A DNA stretch of 8,778 bases, from contig CAJXRL010000099.1 of NCBI GenBank assembly GCA_913059105.1, positions 1 through 8,778 on the forward strand, in the 5' to 3' direction. Shown piece after piece: positions 1 through 7,286 of this stretch. Both the position numbers and the translations under genes were made by a program. Position 1 is the stretch's first letter. Every line of letters begins with the position of its first letter. The DNA comes from an uncultured Flavobacteriales bacterium. Lineage in GTDB: Bacteria > Bacteroidota > Bacteroidia > Flavobacteriales_E > Vicingaceae. Under the pieces are notes generated by a model. That model saw only the letters and a program-made list of their open reading frames with translations. It was not told the origin of the DNA and did not search any database.

Positions 1-52
1 GAGATCTACACAGAGTAGGTCGTCGGCAGCGTCAGATGTGTATAAGAGACAG
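1..52 (+). other. Illumina Nextera i5-side adapter (artefact)
   Basis: This is not genomic DNA. It contains the tail of the P5 primer (GAGATCTACAC, 1-11), an 8-base i5 index (12-19, AGAGTAGG) and the Nextera read-1 transposase adapter, ending in the mosaic end AGATGTGTATAAGAGACAG at 34-52. The index differs at its last base from the copy at the other end (AGAGTAGA, the S504/N504 index as I recall it), so this copy probably carries a base error. Biological sequence starts at 53. Confidence 0.98.
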
Positions 53-114
53 GTTGAGCACCAAATAAACATTCCTATATTACCCCTAAGGCAAATACAT
101 TAAATTAAAGTTCG

Positions 115-145
115 TTGATAAACCTAAAATAAGGTGCTAAGTTTG
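115..145 (+). promoter_or_regulatory. Bacteroidota-type promoter of the response regulator gene
   Basis: A -33 TTG lies at 115-117 and a perfect -7 box TAAGTTTG (consensus TAnnTTTG) at 138-145, with a 20-base spacer, which is the spacing expected for the Bacteroidota primary sigma factor. Transcription would begin around 150, giving a leader of roughly 15 bases before the ATG at 167. The -7 box is overlapped by the GTGCTA direct repeats at 134-150. The call rests on consensus matching only. Confidence 0.6.
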
Positions 146-150
146 TGCTA
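134..150 (+). repeat. GTGCTA direct repeat with 11-bp pitch, possible operator
   Basis: GTGCTA occurs at 134-139 and again at 145-150, an 11-bp period. OmpR/PhoB-family regulators typically bind head-to-tail half-sites about 10-11 bp apart on one face of the helix, and the gene immediately downstream encodes such a regulator. The repeats cover the predicted -7 box, so binding would be expected to repress. With only two 6-base units the match could be chance. Confidence 0.3.
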
Positions 151-166
151 CGCCTAAGATTTGCAT

Positions 167-844
167 ATGAAAAACGAAAAAATACTTATAGTTGATGACG
201 ATGCTGACATTCTAGAGATTATTGGTTATAATCTTAAAAAGGAAGGGTATGCTGTTTATACTGCTGAAAATGGGAAAAAAGCCATAGAAGTTGCTACTGA
301 GGTAAATCCCGATCTTATCATTTTAGATGTGATGATGCCAGATATGGACGGTGTAGAAACATGTTATCAAATGAGAAGTATTCCAATGCTAAAAGAGACA
401 CTTATCACATTCCTTTCGGCAAGAGGAGAAGATTACTCTCAGATTGCAGGTTTTGACGCAGGAGCTGACGACTACATTACTAAGCCAGTAAAACCAAGAG
501 TTTTGATTAGTAAAATTAAAGCTATATTAAGACGAAAAGGGAGTGGAGAAGTTGTATTGCCAGATATTGAACATGGAGGTATTTCAATAGACAGAGAGCG
601 TTATTTAATAAAACAAAATGACCAAGAAATCTATCTCACTAAAAAAGAATTTGAATTACTCTCCTTATTAATGAGCAAACCTGGAAAAGTATTTACTCGA
701 GATGTAATTATGGATAAAATTTGGGGAGGAGAAGTTATTGTAGGAGATCGCACAATTGACGTTCATATTCGTAAACTAAGAGAGAAACTAGGAGACGAAA
801 TTATAAGAACAATTAAAGGTGTAGGATACAAGTTTGAAATCTAA
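167..844 (+). CDS. OmpR/PhoB-family response regulator
   Basis: DNA-binding response regulator of a two-component system, 225 aa, cytoplasmic. The receiver domain (about 4-122) has the acidic pocket D10/D11, the phospho-acceptor D54 in the LDVMMPDMDG motif, the switch Ser84, Y103 and the conserved K106 of TKP. The C-terminal winged helix-turn-helix (about 133-225) carries the usual recognition-helix pattern RTIDVHIRKLREKLG and ends GVGYKFEI. Length is normal for PhoB/OmpR proteins. The start chosen is ATG 167; an in-frame TTG at 161 would add only two residues (MH). The stop at 842-844 abuts or overlaps the kinase gene, so the two are cotranscribed, and the kinase is presumably its phosphodonor. 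A promoter lies at 115-145. It resembles the PhoP/PhoR-type pair widespread in Bacteroidota; the regulon and the inducing signal cannot be read from the sequence. Confidence 0.95.
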   Translation: MKNEKILIVDDDADILEIIGYNLKKEGYAVYTAENGKKAIEVATEVNPDLIILDVMMPDMDGVETCYQMRSIPMLKETLITFLSARGEDYSQIAGFDAGADDYITKPVKPRVLISKIKAILRRKGSGEVVLPDIEHGGISIDRERYLIKQNDQEIYLTKKEFELLSLLMSKPGKVFTRDVIMDKIWGGEVIVGDRTIDVHIRKLREKLGDEIIRTIKGVGYKFEI

Positions 845-881
845 AACGCCTCAATCATCAGAAAATTTAATAGCTTTAAGC

Positions 882-1922
882 ATGCGAAACTTAAGTCCAA
901 GAGCTCTTGCCTTCCGACTTTCAATATTAATTGCACCGTTAATTACGGCAATTAGCTCTCTTGTATTATACTTTACAGGAAGCGTACATTATGGATACAT
1001 TTTACTCTTTTTTATAATTAGCCTGGCCATTTGTTATGGCATTGTCCTTTGGGGAATTACTCAGTTCATTGATAACAAATTTCGATTACTCTACAAAATG
1101 ATTCATAATTTGGGAGTTGGCATAAAACGTGACCCCTCCGCATTGGACATGGGTGAGGACATTTTTGGAAAAATTAGAAAAGAAGTAATTGAATGGGGCA
1201 ATTCCAACAGACAAGAAATTGAACGATTAACTGATCAAGAAAAGTTTAGAAGGGAATTTTTAGGGAATGTATCGCACGAACTAAAAACCCCAATTTTTAA
1301 TATTCAAGGGTATATTTTAACCCTTTTGGAAGGAGGTTTAGAAGACGGAAATATTAATCGAAGTTTTTTGCAAAAAGCAGAAAAGAGCCTAGATAGGATG
1401 ATTGAGATGGTTGACGATTTAGACGAAATTGCAAAGTTAGAGTCAAATCGAATTGAGTTAAATATTCAAACTTTTAATATAGTGCACCTTACCAACGAAG
1501 TTGTTGAATCAGTTGAATATAAGGCTAAGAAAAAAGATATAACACTTAGTATTTCCAATGAATCAAATAATGTAATGGTTCAAGCAGATGCCGCTAAGAT
1601 CACTCAAGTTTTGACAAATTTGTTAATGAATTCAATAAACTATGGGAAAGAGCATGGAAAAACAAGTATTCGTTTTTATGATTTAGCCGAAAACATTATG
1701 GTGGAAATGAAGGACAATGGGAAAGGCATTGCTGAGGAGCACTTACCTAGACTATTTGAACGCTTCTATAGAGTTGACAAAGGCAGATCAAGGGCTGACG
1801 GTGGTTCGGGACTAGGTTTGGCAATTGTAAAGCACATGTTAGAAGCGCACCAACAAACCATTAATGTGCGAAGTAAATTAGGCGCTGGTTCCACTTTTTC
1901 GTTCACTTTAAAAAAGGGTTAA
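882..1922 (+). CDS. PhoR-like sensor histidine kinase, two TM segments
   Basis: Membrane-bound histidine kinase, 346 aa from ATG 882, probable partner of the upstream response regulator. Two hydrophobic helices near the N-terminus (about 12-32 and 38-61) are separated by only a few residues, so there is almost no periplasmic sensor. The cytoplasmic part has the H-box FLGNVSHELKTP with the phospho-accepting His132, the N-box NLLMNSINYG (Asn250), the G1 box DNGKGI (278-283), an F-box-like LPRLFERFYRVD and the G2 box GGSGLGLAI (307-315), so all catalytic motifs are intact. An in-frame TTG at 834 would add 16 residues and overlap the regulator gene by 11 bp. I prefer ATG 882 because the family-like N-terminus (MRNLSPRALAFRLS) starts there, but TTG 834 with translational coupling is a real alternative. 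The signal sensed is unknown and may come from the membrane or a partner protein. Confidence 0.92.
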   Translation: MRNLSPRALAFRLSILIAPLITAISSLVLYFTGSVHYGYILLFFIISLAICYGIVLWGITQFIDNKFRLLYKMIHNLGVGIKRDPSALDMGEDIFGKIRKEVIEWGNSNRQEIERLTDQEKFRREFLGNVSHELKTPIFNIQGYILTLLEGGLEDGNINRSFLQKAEKSLDRMIEMVDDLDEIAKLESNRIELNIQTFNIVHLTNEVVESVEYKAKKKDITLSISNESNNVMVQADAAKITQVLTNLLMNSINYGKEHGKTSIRFYDLAENIMVEMKDNGKGIAEEHLPRLFERFYRVDKGRSRADGGSGLGLAIVKHMLEAHQQTINVRSKLGAGSTFSFTLKKG

Positions 1923-1937
1923 TCCATTTTTCAGAGT

Positions 1938-1945
1938 TATTTTTG
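1938..1945 (+). promoter_or_regulatory. Possible -7 box for the ECF sigma operon
   Basis: TATTTTTG matches the Bacteroidota -7 consensus TAnnTTTG and lies in the 111-bp gap between the kinase stop (1922) and the sigma factor. I see no TTG at the proper -33 distance, so this is a half-promoter match in AT-rich DNA. If real, it would let the sigma pair be transcribed separately from the two-component genes, with a leader of about 80 bases. Confidence 0.25.
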
Positions 1946-2033
1946 ATTTTGTTGTACTACTCATGCAACTAAAAACTGATTATTTACATCTACTACAACG
2001 TATAGCACTTTGGATAAAAAGATACTAAAACAA

Positions 2034-2561
2034 ATGAGCGATGAAGAAATGCTTAGAGGCTGTCAAGCCAATGAAGAGCAGGCTCAAAAGTTTTTGTTTG
2101 ATAAATATTCAAGAATTATGACAGGAGTTTGTTTGCGGTATGCAGACAGCTATGAGGAAGCACAAGATATAGTGCAGGACGGATTCATTAAGGTTTTTAA
2201 CAAAATTGAAATGTTCTCCGGAAAAGGTTCTTTAGAAGGATGGGTACGTAGAATTATGGTTAACACCTCGTTAGATTATCTACGAAGCATTAAAAACGAA
2301 CGATTTAATGTGGACATTGATGATGTGAGTTATAAGCTTAAAGAAGACGAGGCTATTAACAGTGAGCTAAATAAAGAAGACTTACTGAAATTGGTGCAGT
2401 CTTTGCCTATGGGCTACCGAACAGTGTTCAATATGTATGCAATAGAAGGTTATACACACCGAGAAATCGGCGAAGAATTGAACATATCGGAGAATACGTC
2501 AAAATCTCAATACTCGAGAGCAAGAGGTATCCTTCAAAAGAAAGTTGAAAATTTGATTTAA
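2034..2561 (+). CDS. ECF (extracytoplasmic function) RNA polymerase sigma factor
   Basis: Sigma-70 family, ECF group, 175 aa from ATG 2034. Sigma region 2 spans about 16-84 and includes the core-binding segment DIVQDGFIKVFNKI (region 2.2) and the promoter-melting segment GWVRRIMVNTSLDYLR (2.3-2.4). Region 4 spans about 117-170, with LPMGYRTVFNMYAIEGYTHREI and the helix-turn-helix SENTSKSQYSRARGIL that reads the -35 element. No region 1 or 3 is present, as usual for ECF sigmas. An in-frame TTG at 2010 would add eight residues; ATG 2034 gives the family-typical beginning (SDEEMLRGCQANEEQAQ). The next gene starts 13 bp downstream on the same strand and encodes a single-pass membrane protein, the arrangement expected for a sigma/anti-sigma pair. 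Target promoters are unknown. Confidence 0.93.
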   Translation: MSDEEMLRGCQANEEQAQKFLFDKYSRIMTGVCLRYADSYEEAQDIVQDGFIKVFNKIEMFSGKGSLEGWVRRIMVNTSLDYLRSIKNERFNVDIDDVSYKLKEDEAINSELNKEDLLKLVQSLPMGYRTVFNMYAIEGYTHREIGEELNISENTSKSQYSRARGILQKKVENLI

Positions 2562-2574
2562 TAAAAACAATGCT

Positions 2575-3531
2575 TTGAAACAGCAAAATAAAAACATAGA
2601 AGAACTGTTTAAGGACAAGCTTCACAATTTGGAAGCCGACCCAGGAGCAAACGCCTGGGCCAATGTTCAAACAGGTATTTCATCGAATGCTGCAGGCGGT
2701 TCCGCAGCAGCAAGCTCAGGCTCATGGGTGTCTACTGCAATTGTTGGGGTAATTATCACCGCAGTAGCAATTGGCGGGTTTTTCTTTTTCAATAATGAAG
2801 GAGAGAAGAAAGCGCAACCGCAAGAACAATCTACTGTGGCATCGAGCACCATCACTAAAGAATTACAGAATAACGTAACAAACGAAGCTTCTACAATAGA
2901 AACTCATGAAGTTGCAGTAACGGATGATGCAGAAGATAAAACTTCTGAAGCAACAAGAACAATTAAGGCCGCAAATTTAAAGGTTGAATCAAAAGAAGAA
3001 ACGCAAGTTGATAATGCGGAACAGGTTGTTTACGAAAAAACGATTGATGAGATATTAGCTGAACATCAGCAGTTTTTAGATGCTCAGGCTACAAATTCTT
3101 CTCAAACAGATACTGAAACTGCCGCAAAAACAGCAGAACAACCAGTAACAACAAAGACTGCAAAGGAAGTAACAACTGCTTCCCCAAAATCCTCAAGCGC
3201 TACTGATCAACAAATAATCGATACAAAAGAGGAACAAAGACGCATTGCCGGGCAAGTGGTTTTTCCAAATATATTTACTCCAGACTTGGATGGCAACAAT
3301 GATGTGTTTAAAATGACCGTTGAAAAATCAATCACGGTAGATAATATCCAAGTAGATATTCTTAATGTAAATCAAAAAGTAATTGCTACTTGGACAGGAA
3401 TTTATGAAGGATGGGACGGAACTCTGAAAGACGGTTCCTTAGCACCTTCAGGGAGTTACTTTTATCAGGCAATAATTATTGTTGACGGGAAACGGATTCC
3501 AAAAGTCCAAGTTTTTACCCTGACTAGATAA
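2575..3531 (+). CDS. Sigma-linked single-pass membrane protein with CHU_C-like C-terminal domain
   Basis: A 318-aa protein cotranscribed with the ECF sigma factor and in the position of an anti-sigma factor. Seen in the sequence: a short charged N-terminus (1-35, with IEELFKDKLHNLEADPGANAW), one TM helix (about 51-73), a long low-complexity Thr/Ala/Glu/Gln/Ser linker (about 75-225), and a C-terminal beta-rich domain (about 228-318). That domain has FPNIFTPDLDGNNDVFK, GWDGT and APSGSYFYQ, the signature blocks of the gliding-motility-associated / T9SS type B domain (CHU_C). The usual NRWG block is replaced by ILNVNQK, so sorting may be lost. Predicted topology is N-in, C-out, with the N-terminus able to touch the sigma factor. 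There is no zinc-type anti-sigma (HxxxCxxC) motif. The start must be TTG 2575: no in-frame ATG occurs before the C-terminal domain, and the family-like N-terminus begins there. The anti-sigma role is inferred from position, not shown. Confidence 0.85.
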   Translation: MKQQNKNIEELFKDKLHNLEADPGANAWANVQTGISSNAAGGSAAASSGSWVSTAIVGVIITAVAIGGFFFFNNEGEKKAQPQEQSTVASSTITKELQNNVTNEASTIETHEVAVTDDAEDKTSEATRTIKAANLKVESKEETQVDNAEQVVYEKTIDEILAEHQQFLDAQATNSSQTDTETAAKTAEQPVTTKTAKEVTTASPKSSSATDQQIIDTKEEQRRIAGQVVFPNIFTPDLDGNNDVFKMTVEKSITVDNIQVDILNVNQKVIATWTGIYEGWDGTLKDGSLAPSGSYFYQAIIIVDGKRIPKVQVFTLTR

Positions 3532-3551
3532 GTTCAAAAGAAATTGAAATA

Positions 3552-3587
3552 AAAAATGCCATCTTGATTCATCAAGATGGCATTTTT
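3552..3587. terminator. Bidirectional intrinsic terminator between convergent genes
   Basis: Perfect inverted repeat: 17-base arms at 3552-3568 and 3571-3587 (core TGCCATCTTGAT / ATCAAGATGGCA) with flanking A and T tracts, so each strand reads as a GC-bearing hairpin followed by a U run. It lies between the stop of the sigma-linked membrane protein (3531) and the stop of metH (3606) and should end transcripts coming from both sides. Confidence 0.92.
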
Positions 3588-3605
3588 ATTTACTAATGTT
3601 TCTAT

Positions 3606-6600
3606 CTAATAGTTCAAATTTGGTCGAAGCCACTTCTCACAATCTGCAATTGCTTTGCCTTTACGTTGAGCATAATCTTCCATTTGATCTTTCTGCACTT
3701 TACCCAATCCGAAGTATTTCGAATTCTCATTGGCAAAATACAAACCGCTAACTGCCGCAGTTGGCAACATGGCATAGCTTTCAGTTAAGGTAATACCCAT
3801 TTGTTCAGCGTCCAATAATCTAAAAATTGTCTCCTTTTCAGAATGATCTGGACAGGCTGGGTACCCAGCTGCTGGTCGAATTCCCCTGTACTTTTCTTTT
3901 ATTAAGGATTCACTGTCTAAGTCCTCATTTTCAGCGTAGCCCCAATGATTAATTCTCACTTCTTTGTGCAAACGCTCTGCAAAAGCTTCTGCCAATCGGT
4001 CTGCTAGTGCTTTCAACATGATACTGTTGTAATCGTCATGGTCTTTTTCGAATCGAGCAATGTGCTCATCAATTCCAATACCAGCCGTTACTGCAAACGC
4101 TCCAATGTAATCTTCTCTTCCACTCTCTTTAGGCGCAATAAAATCAGCCAAGGCTATATTGGGTACTTTAGACGCTTTTTTACCTTGTTGCCTCAGCGTA
4201 TGTAAGGTTTCAAATGCATCACCGTTTTCTGCTAATAGCTGAATATCATCCCCAACTGAATTGGCTTTCCAAAAACCAAATACGCCCTTTGCTCTTAACC
4301 AGCTCTCGTCAACAATTTTTTCCAGCATTGCTTTTGCGTCTACGAACAATTTTTGAGCTTCAACTCCTACTACTTCATCTTCCAAAATTTTTGGATATCG
4401 ACCCGCTAATTCCCATGTTTGAAAAAATGGAGTCCAATCAATAAACGGAATCAAGTCGCTTATCGCATAATTATCAAACACTTTTGTCCCATTAAAAGTT
4501 GGTGTTTTAATATCTGTTGATTTCCAATCTATTTCAAATGCATTTGCACGAGCATCCTCAATTGGAATCATTTTTTTCTGATTTCTCTTCGCTTCAAATT
4601 GATCTCTAATTTTAGAATATTCATCTTGTAAATCAGAAAAGAATTTATCTTTTACTACTTTATCTTTCGTTAATAAACTCCCTGCAACTGGCACAGAACG
4701 GGAAGCGTCTAAAACATGAACAACAGGCAAATCATATTCCGGAGAAATTTTAACCGCAGTATGCGCTTTTGAGGTCGTTGCTCCGCCAATTAATAAAGGA
4801 ACCACAAATCCTTGTCGTTTCATTTCGCTCGCAACATGAACCATTTCATCTAAAGATGGCGTAATCAAACCACTCAAGCCAATCATATCTACATCTCTTT
4901 CAATGGCTTCTTTCAGAATCTTATCGGCAGGAATCATCACTCCCATATCAATTACTTCGTAATTGTTACACGCCAACACAACGCCAACAATATTTTTTCC
5001 AATGTCATGCACGTCACCTTTTACAGTGGCCAAAAGAATTTTACCTGCATTTTTAGCTTCATCGCCTGAACGCAATTTCTCTTCCTCTATATAAGGCAAC
5101 AAGTGAGCTACCGCCTTTTTCATTACCCTAGCACTTTTAACTACTTGCGGTAAGAACATTTTACCCGCCCCGAATAAATCACCTACTACATTCATTCCGT
5201 CCATTAGAGGACCTTCAATTACGTGAAGTGGTTTATCATATTGCAATCGAGCTTCCTCAGTATCGGAAACTATGTTTTCTACAATACCCTTAACTAAAGA
5301 ATGACTTAATCGTTCTTGAACTGTTCCTTTTCTCCACTCCTCATTTTTAACAATTACGATTCCTCCTTCTTTGACACTTTCAGCAAATTCCGTTAATCTT
5401 TCAGTAGCATCATCCCTTCTGTTTAATAAAACATCTTCAACATGTTCTAATAAATCTTTTGGAATGTTGTCATACACTTCAATCATACCAGCATTCACAA
5501 TTCCCATATCCATCCCATTTTTAATGGCATGGTACAAGAAAGCTGAGTTTATCGCTTCTCGAACAACGTTATTTCCTCTAAAAGAGAATGAGACATTCGA
5601 AACCCCTCCACTAACTAAAGCTCCAGGTAGATTCTCTTTTATCCATTTGGTAGATTTTATGAAATCAACAGCGTAATTGTTGTGCTCCTCTAGACCAGTA
5701 CCAACCGTTAAAATATTTGGATCAAAAATGATGTCTTCTGCAGGAAACTTAACTTTTTCAGTTAATATTTTATAAGCTCGTCCGCAAATCTCCTTTCTTC
5801 GTTCAAAGTTGTCTGCTTGTCCTTTTTCATCGAAGGCCATTATTATAACAGCAGCTCCGTATTTTCGTACCGTTCTTGCTTGTTTAATGAAGTTTTCTTC
5901 CCCTTCTTTCAAACTAATTGAATTCACAATGCATTTTCCTTGAACGCATTTTAATCCAGCTTCAATTACTGAGAATTTAGAAGAATCAATCATTACCGGA
6001 ACTCTTGAAATGTCCGGGTCGGAAGCAATCATATTAAGAAATGTTTTCATGGCCTCTTCGGAGTCCAACATTCCTTCGTCCATATTAACATCAATGATTT
6101 GCGCCCCACCTTCAACTTGCTGTAAGGCTACACTTAACGCTTCCTCGTAATTGTCTTCTTTAATTAATCGCTTAAACCTTAGTGATCCAGTAACATTTGT
6201 TCTTTCCCCAATATTTACAAAGTTGCTTCCTTTAAATATTGTTAGTGGTTCTAAACCAGAATACCTTGGCAGTTTCTCAATGGTTGGTTTTTGCCTTGGT
6301 TTATAGTTTTGCGCAATTCTTGCAATTTCGGCAATGTGTTCAGGAGTTGTCCCGCAACAACCACCTATAATATTTACAAATCCGCTTGAAATAAAATCTT
6401 CAATAAACCCACCCATTTGAACTGCGGTTTGGTCATATTCTCCAAACGCATTGGGCAAACCTGCATTGGGATGAGCAGAAGTAAGAAACTCAGTTTTATT
6501 CGCTACTGTCTCTAAATAAGGGCGTAATTCCTTTGCCCCAAGAGCACAATTAAAACCGACTGAAAGCAATGGTAAATGACTAATTGAAATCAAAAAAGCT

Positions 6601-7277
6601 TCCGCAGTTTGACCAGACAATGTTCTTCCAGAAGCATCAGTAATTGTTCCTGAAACCATGATAGGAATCTCCTTGCCTGTATCATCAAAATAATCTGAAC
6701 ATGCAAAAAGTGCTGCTTTACAATTTAACGTATCAAAAACAGTCTCAATTAATAAAACATCTGAACCACCTTCAACTAAACCTTTAATTTGCAAATAATA
6801 TGCATCTTTCAATTCATCAAATGAGGTATTCCGAAACTCTGGTCGGTTAACGTCAGGTGAAAGGGAGGCTGTTCTGTTGGTTGGTCCGATTGACCCAACT
6901 ACGTATCTTGGTTTATGAGGCTCCTTTGCGGTAAACTCATCAGCAACTTCTTTTGCAATTTTAGCCGATTCGTAATTCAATTGATATACGGCATCTTCTA
7001 ATCCATAATCTGCTTGAGCGATGGTAGTTCCAGAAAAAGTGTTGGTTTCTACAAGGTCAGCACCTGCTTCGTAGTATAACGCATGTATTTCCTTGATAAT
7101 TTGAGGTTGAGTAATGGACAACAAATCATTGTTGCCCTTCAAAGACATGGTGTGGTCCTTGAATTGCTCGCCTCTAAAATCTTCTTCACTCAATTTATGG
7201 CGTTGTATCATGGTGCCCATTGCACCATCTAACACCAAAATTCTATTTTTTAATACGTCTCTTATGTCTTGCTTCAT
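3606..7277 (-). CDS. metH: Cobalamin-dependent methionine synthase (MetH)
   Basis: 5-methyltetrahydrofolate-homocysteine methyltransferase, 1223 aa (E. coli MetH is 1227), cytoplasmic, final step of methionine synthesis and of methyl-cycle regeneration. All modules are present in order. The homocysteine domain (about 5-325) has zinc ligands C244 and C307/C308 (FNCALGA, GGCCGTTP). The pterin/methyltetrahydrofolate domain (about 350-610) begins at NIGERTNVTGS. The helical cap (about 640-735) is followed by the B12 domain (about 745-880) with GDVHDIGKN, in which H757 is the cobalt ligand, and SGLITPSLDEM. The AdoMet-binding reactivation domain (about 910-1223) has DWTPFFQTWEL and RPAAGYPACPDH (R1134). 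An ATG at 7302-7304 would add nine residues but lies inside the leader terminator hairpin, so ATG 7275-7277 is the start. A SAM-I riboswitch lies upstream. No catalytic residue appears missing. Confidence 0.98.
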   Translation of the reverse strand: MKQDIRDVLKNRILVLDGAMGTMIQRHKLSEEDFRGEQFKDHTMSLKGNNDLLSITQPQIIKEIHALYYEAGADLVETNTFSGTTIAQADYGLEDAVYQLNYESAKIAKEVADEFTAKEPHKPRYVVGSIGPTNRTASLSPDVNRPEFRNTSFDELKDAYYLQIKGLVEGGSDVLLIETVFDTLNCKAALFACSDYFDDTGKEIPIMVSGTITDASGRTLSGQTAEAFLISISHLPLLSVGFNCALGAKELRPYLETVANKTEFLTSAHPNAGLPNAFGEYDQTAVQMGGFIEDFISSGFVNIIGGCCGTTPEHIAEIARIAQNYKPRQKPTIEKLPRYSGLEPLTIFKGSNFVNIGERTNVTGSLRFKRLIKEDNYEEALSVALQQVEGGAQIIDVNMDEGMLDSEEAMKTFLNMIASDPDISRVPVMIDSSKFSVIEAGLKCVQGKCIVNSISLKEGEENFIKQARTVRKYGAAVIIMAFDEKGQADNFERRKEICGRAYKILTEKVKFPAEDIIFDPNILTVGTGLEEHNNYAVDFIKSTKWIKENLPGALVSGGVSNVSFSFRGNNVVREAINSAFLYHAIKNGMDMGIVNAGMIEVYDNIPKDLLEHVEDVLLNRRDDATERLTEFAESVKEGGIVIVKNEEWRKGTVQERLSHSLVKGIVENIVSDTEEARLQYDKPLHVIEGPLMDGMNVVGDLFGAGKMFLPQVVKSARVMKKAVAHLLPYIEEEKLRSGDEAKNAGKILLATVKGDVHDIGKNIVGVVLACNNYEVIDMGVMIPADKILKEAIERDVDMIGLSGLITPSLDEMVHVASEMKRQGFVVPLLIGGATTSKAHTAVKISPEYDLPVVHVLDASRSVPVAGSLLTKDKVVKDKFFSDLQDEYSKIRDQFEAKRNQKKMIPIEDARANAFEIDWKSTDIKTPTFNGTKVFDNYAISDLIPFIDWTPFFQTWELAGRYPKILEDEVVGVEAQKLFVDAKAMLEKIVDESWLRAKGVFGFWKANSVGDDIQLLAENGDAFETLHTLRQQGKKASKVPNIALADFIAPKESGREDYIGAFAVTAGIGIDEHIARFEKDHDDYNSIMLKALADRLAEAFAERLHKEVRINHWGYAENEDLDSESLIKEKYRGIRPAAGYPACPDHSEKETIFRLLDAEQMGITLTESYAMLPTAAVSGLYFANENSKYFGLGKVQKDQMEDYAQRKGKAIADCEKWLRPNLNY

Positions 7278-7286
7278 TGTACAACT

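Noticed and set aside
53..130. Possible end of an upstream gene or start of a divergent gene (for example minus-strand ATG at 72-70)
   Set aside because: Only a few codons fit before the adapter, with no recognisable protein and no promoter match; not supportable as a gene.
1911..1932. Possible terminator after the histidine kinase (AAAAAAGG ... CC-A-TTTTT)
   Set aside because: The stem would be two G-C pairs with a mismatch and A-T pairs only; too weak to call.
2001..2013. Second promoter-like string near the sigma factor start (TATAGCACTTTGG)
   Set aside because: The spacing does not fit TAnnTTTG, and it would put initiation inside or after the start codon.
2428..2855. Minus-strand reading frames opposite the sigma and membrane-protein genes
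   Set aside because: They lie antisense to well-supported coding sequence, have no family resemblance, and arise from the codon pattern of the real genes.
4214..5676. Plus-strand reading frames inside metH
   Set aside because: They are antisense to a complete, motif-rich MetH and have no independent support.
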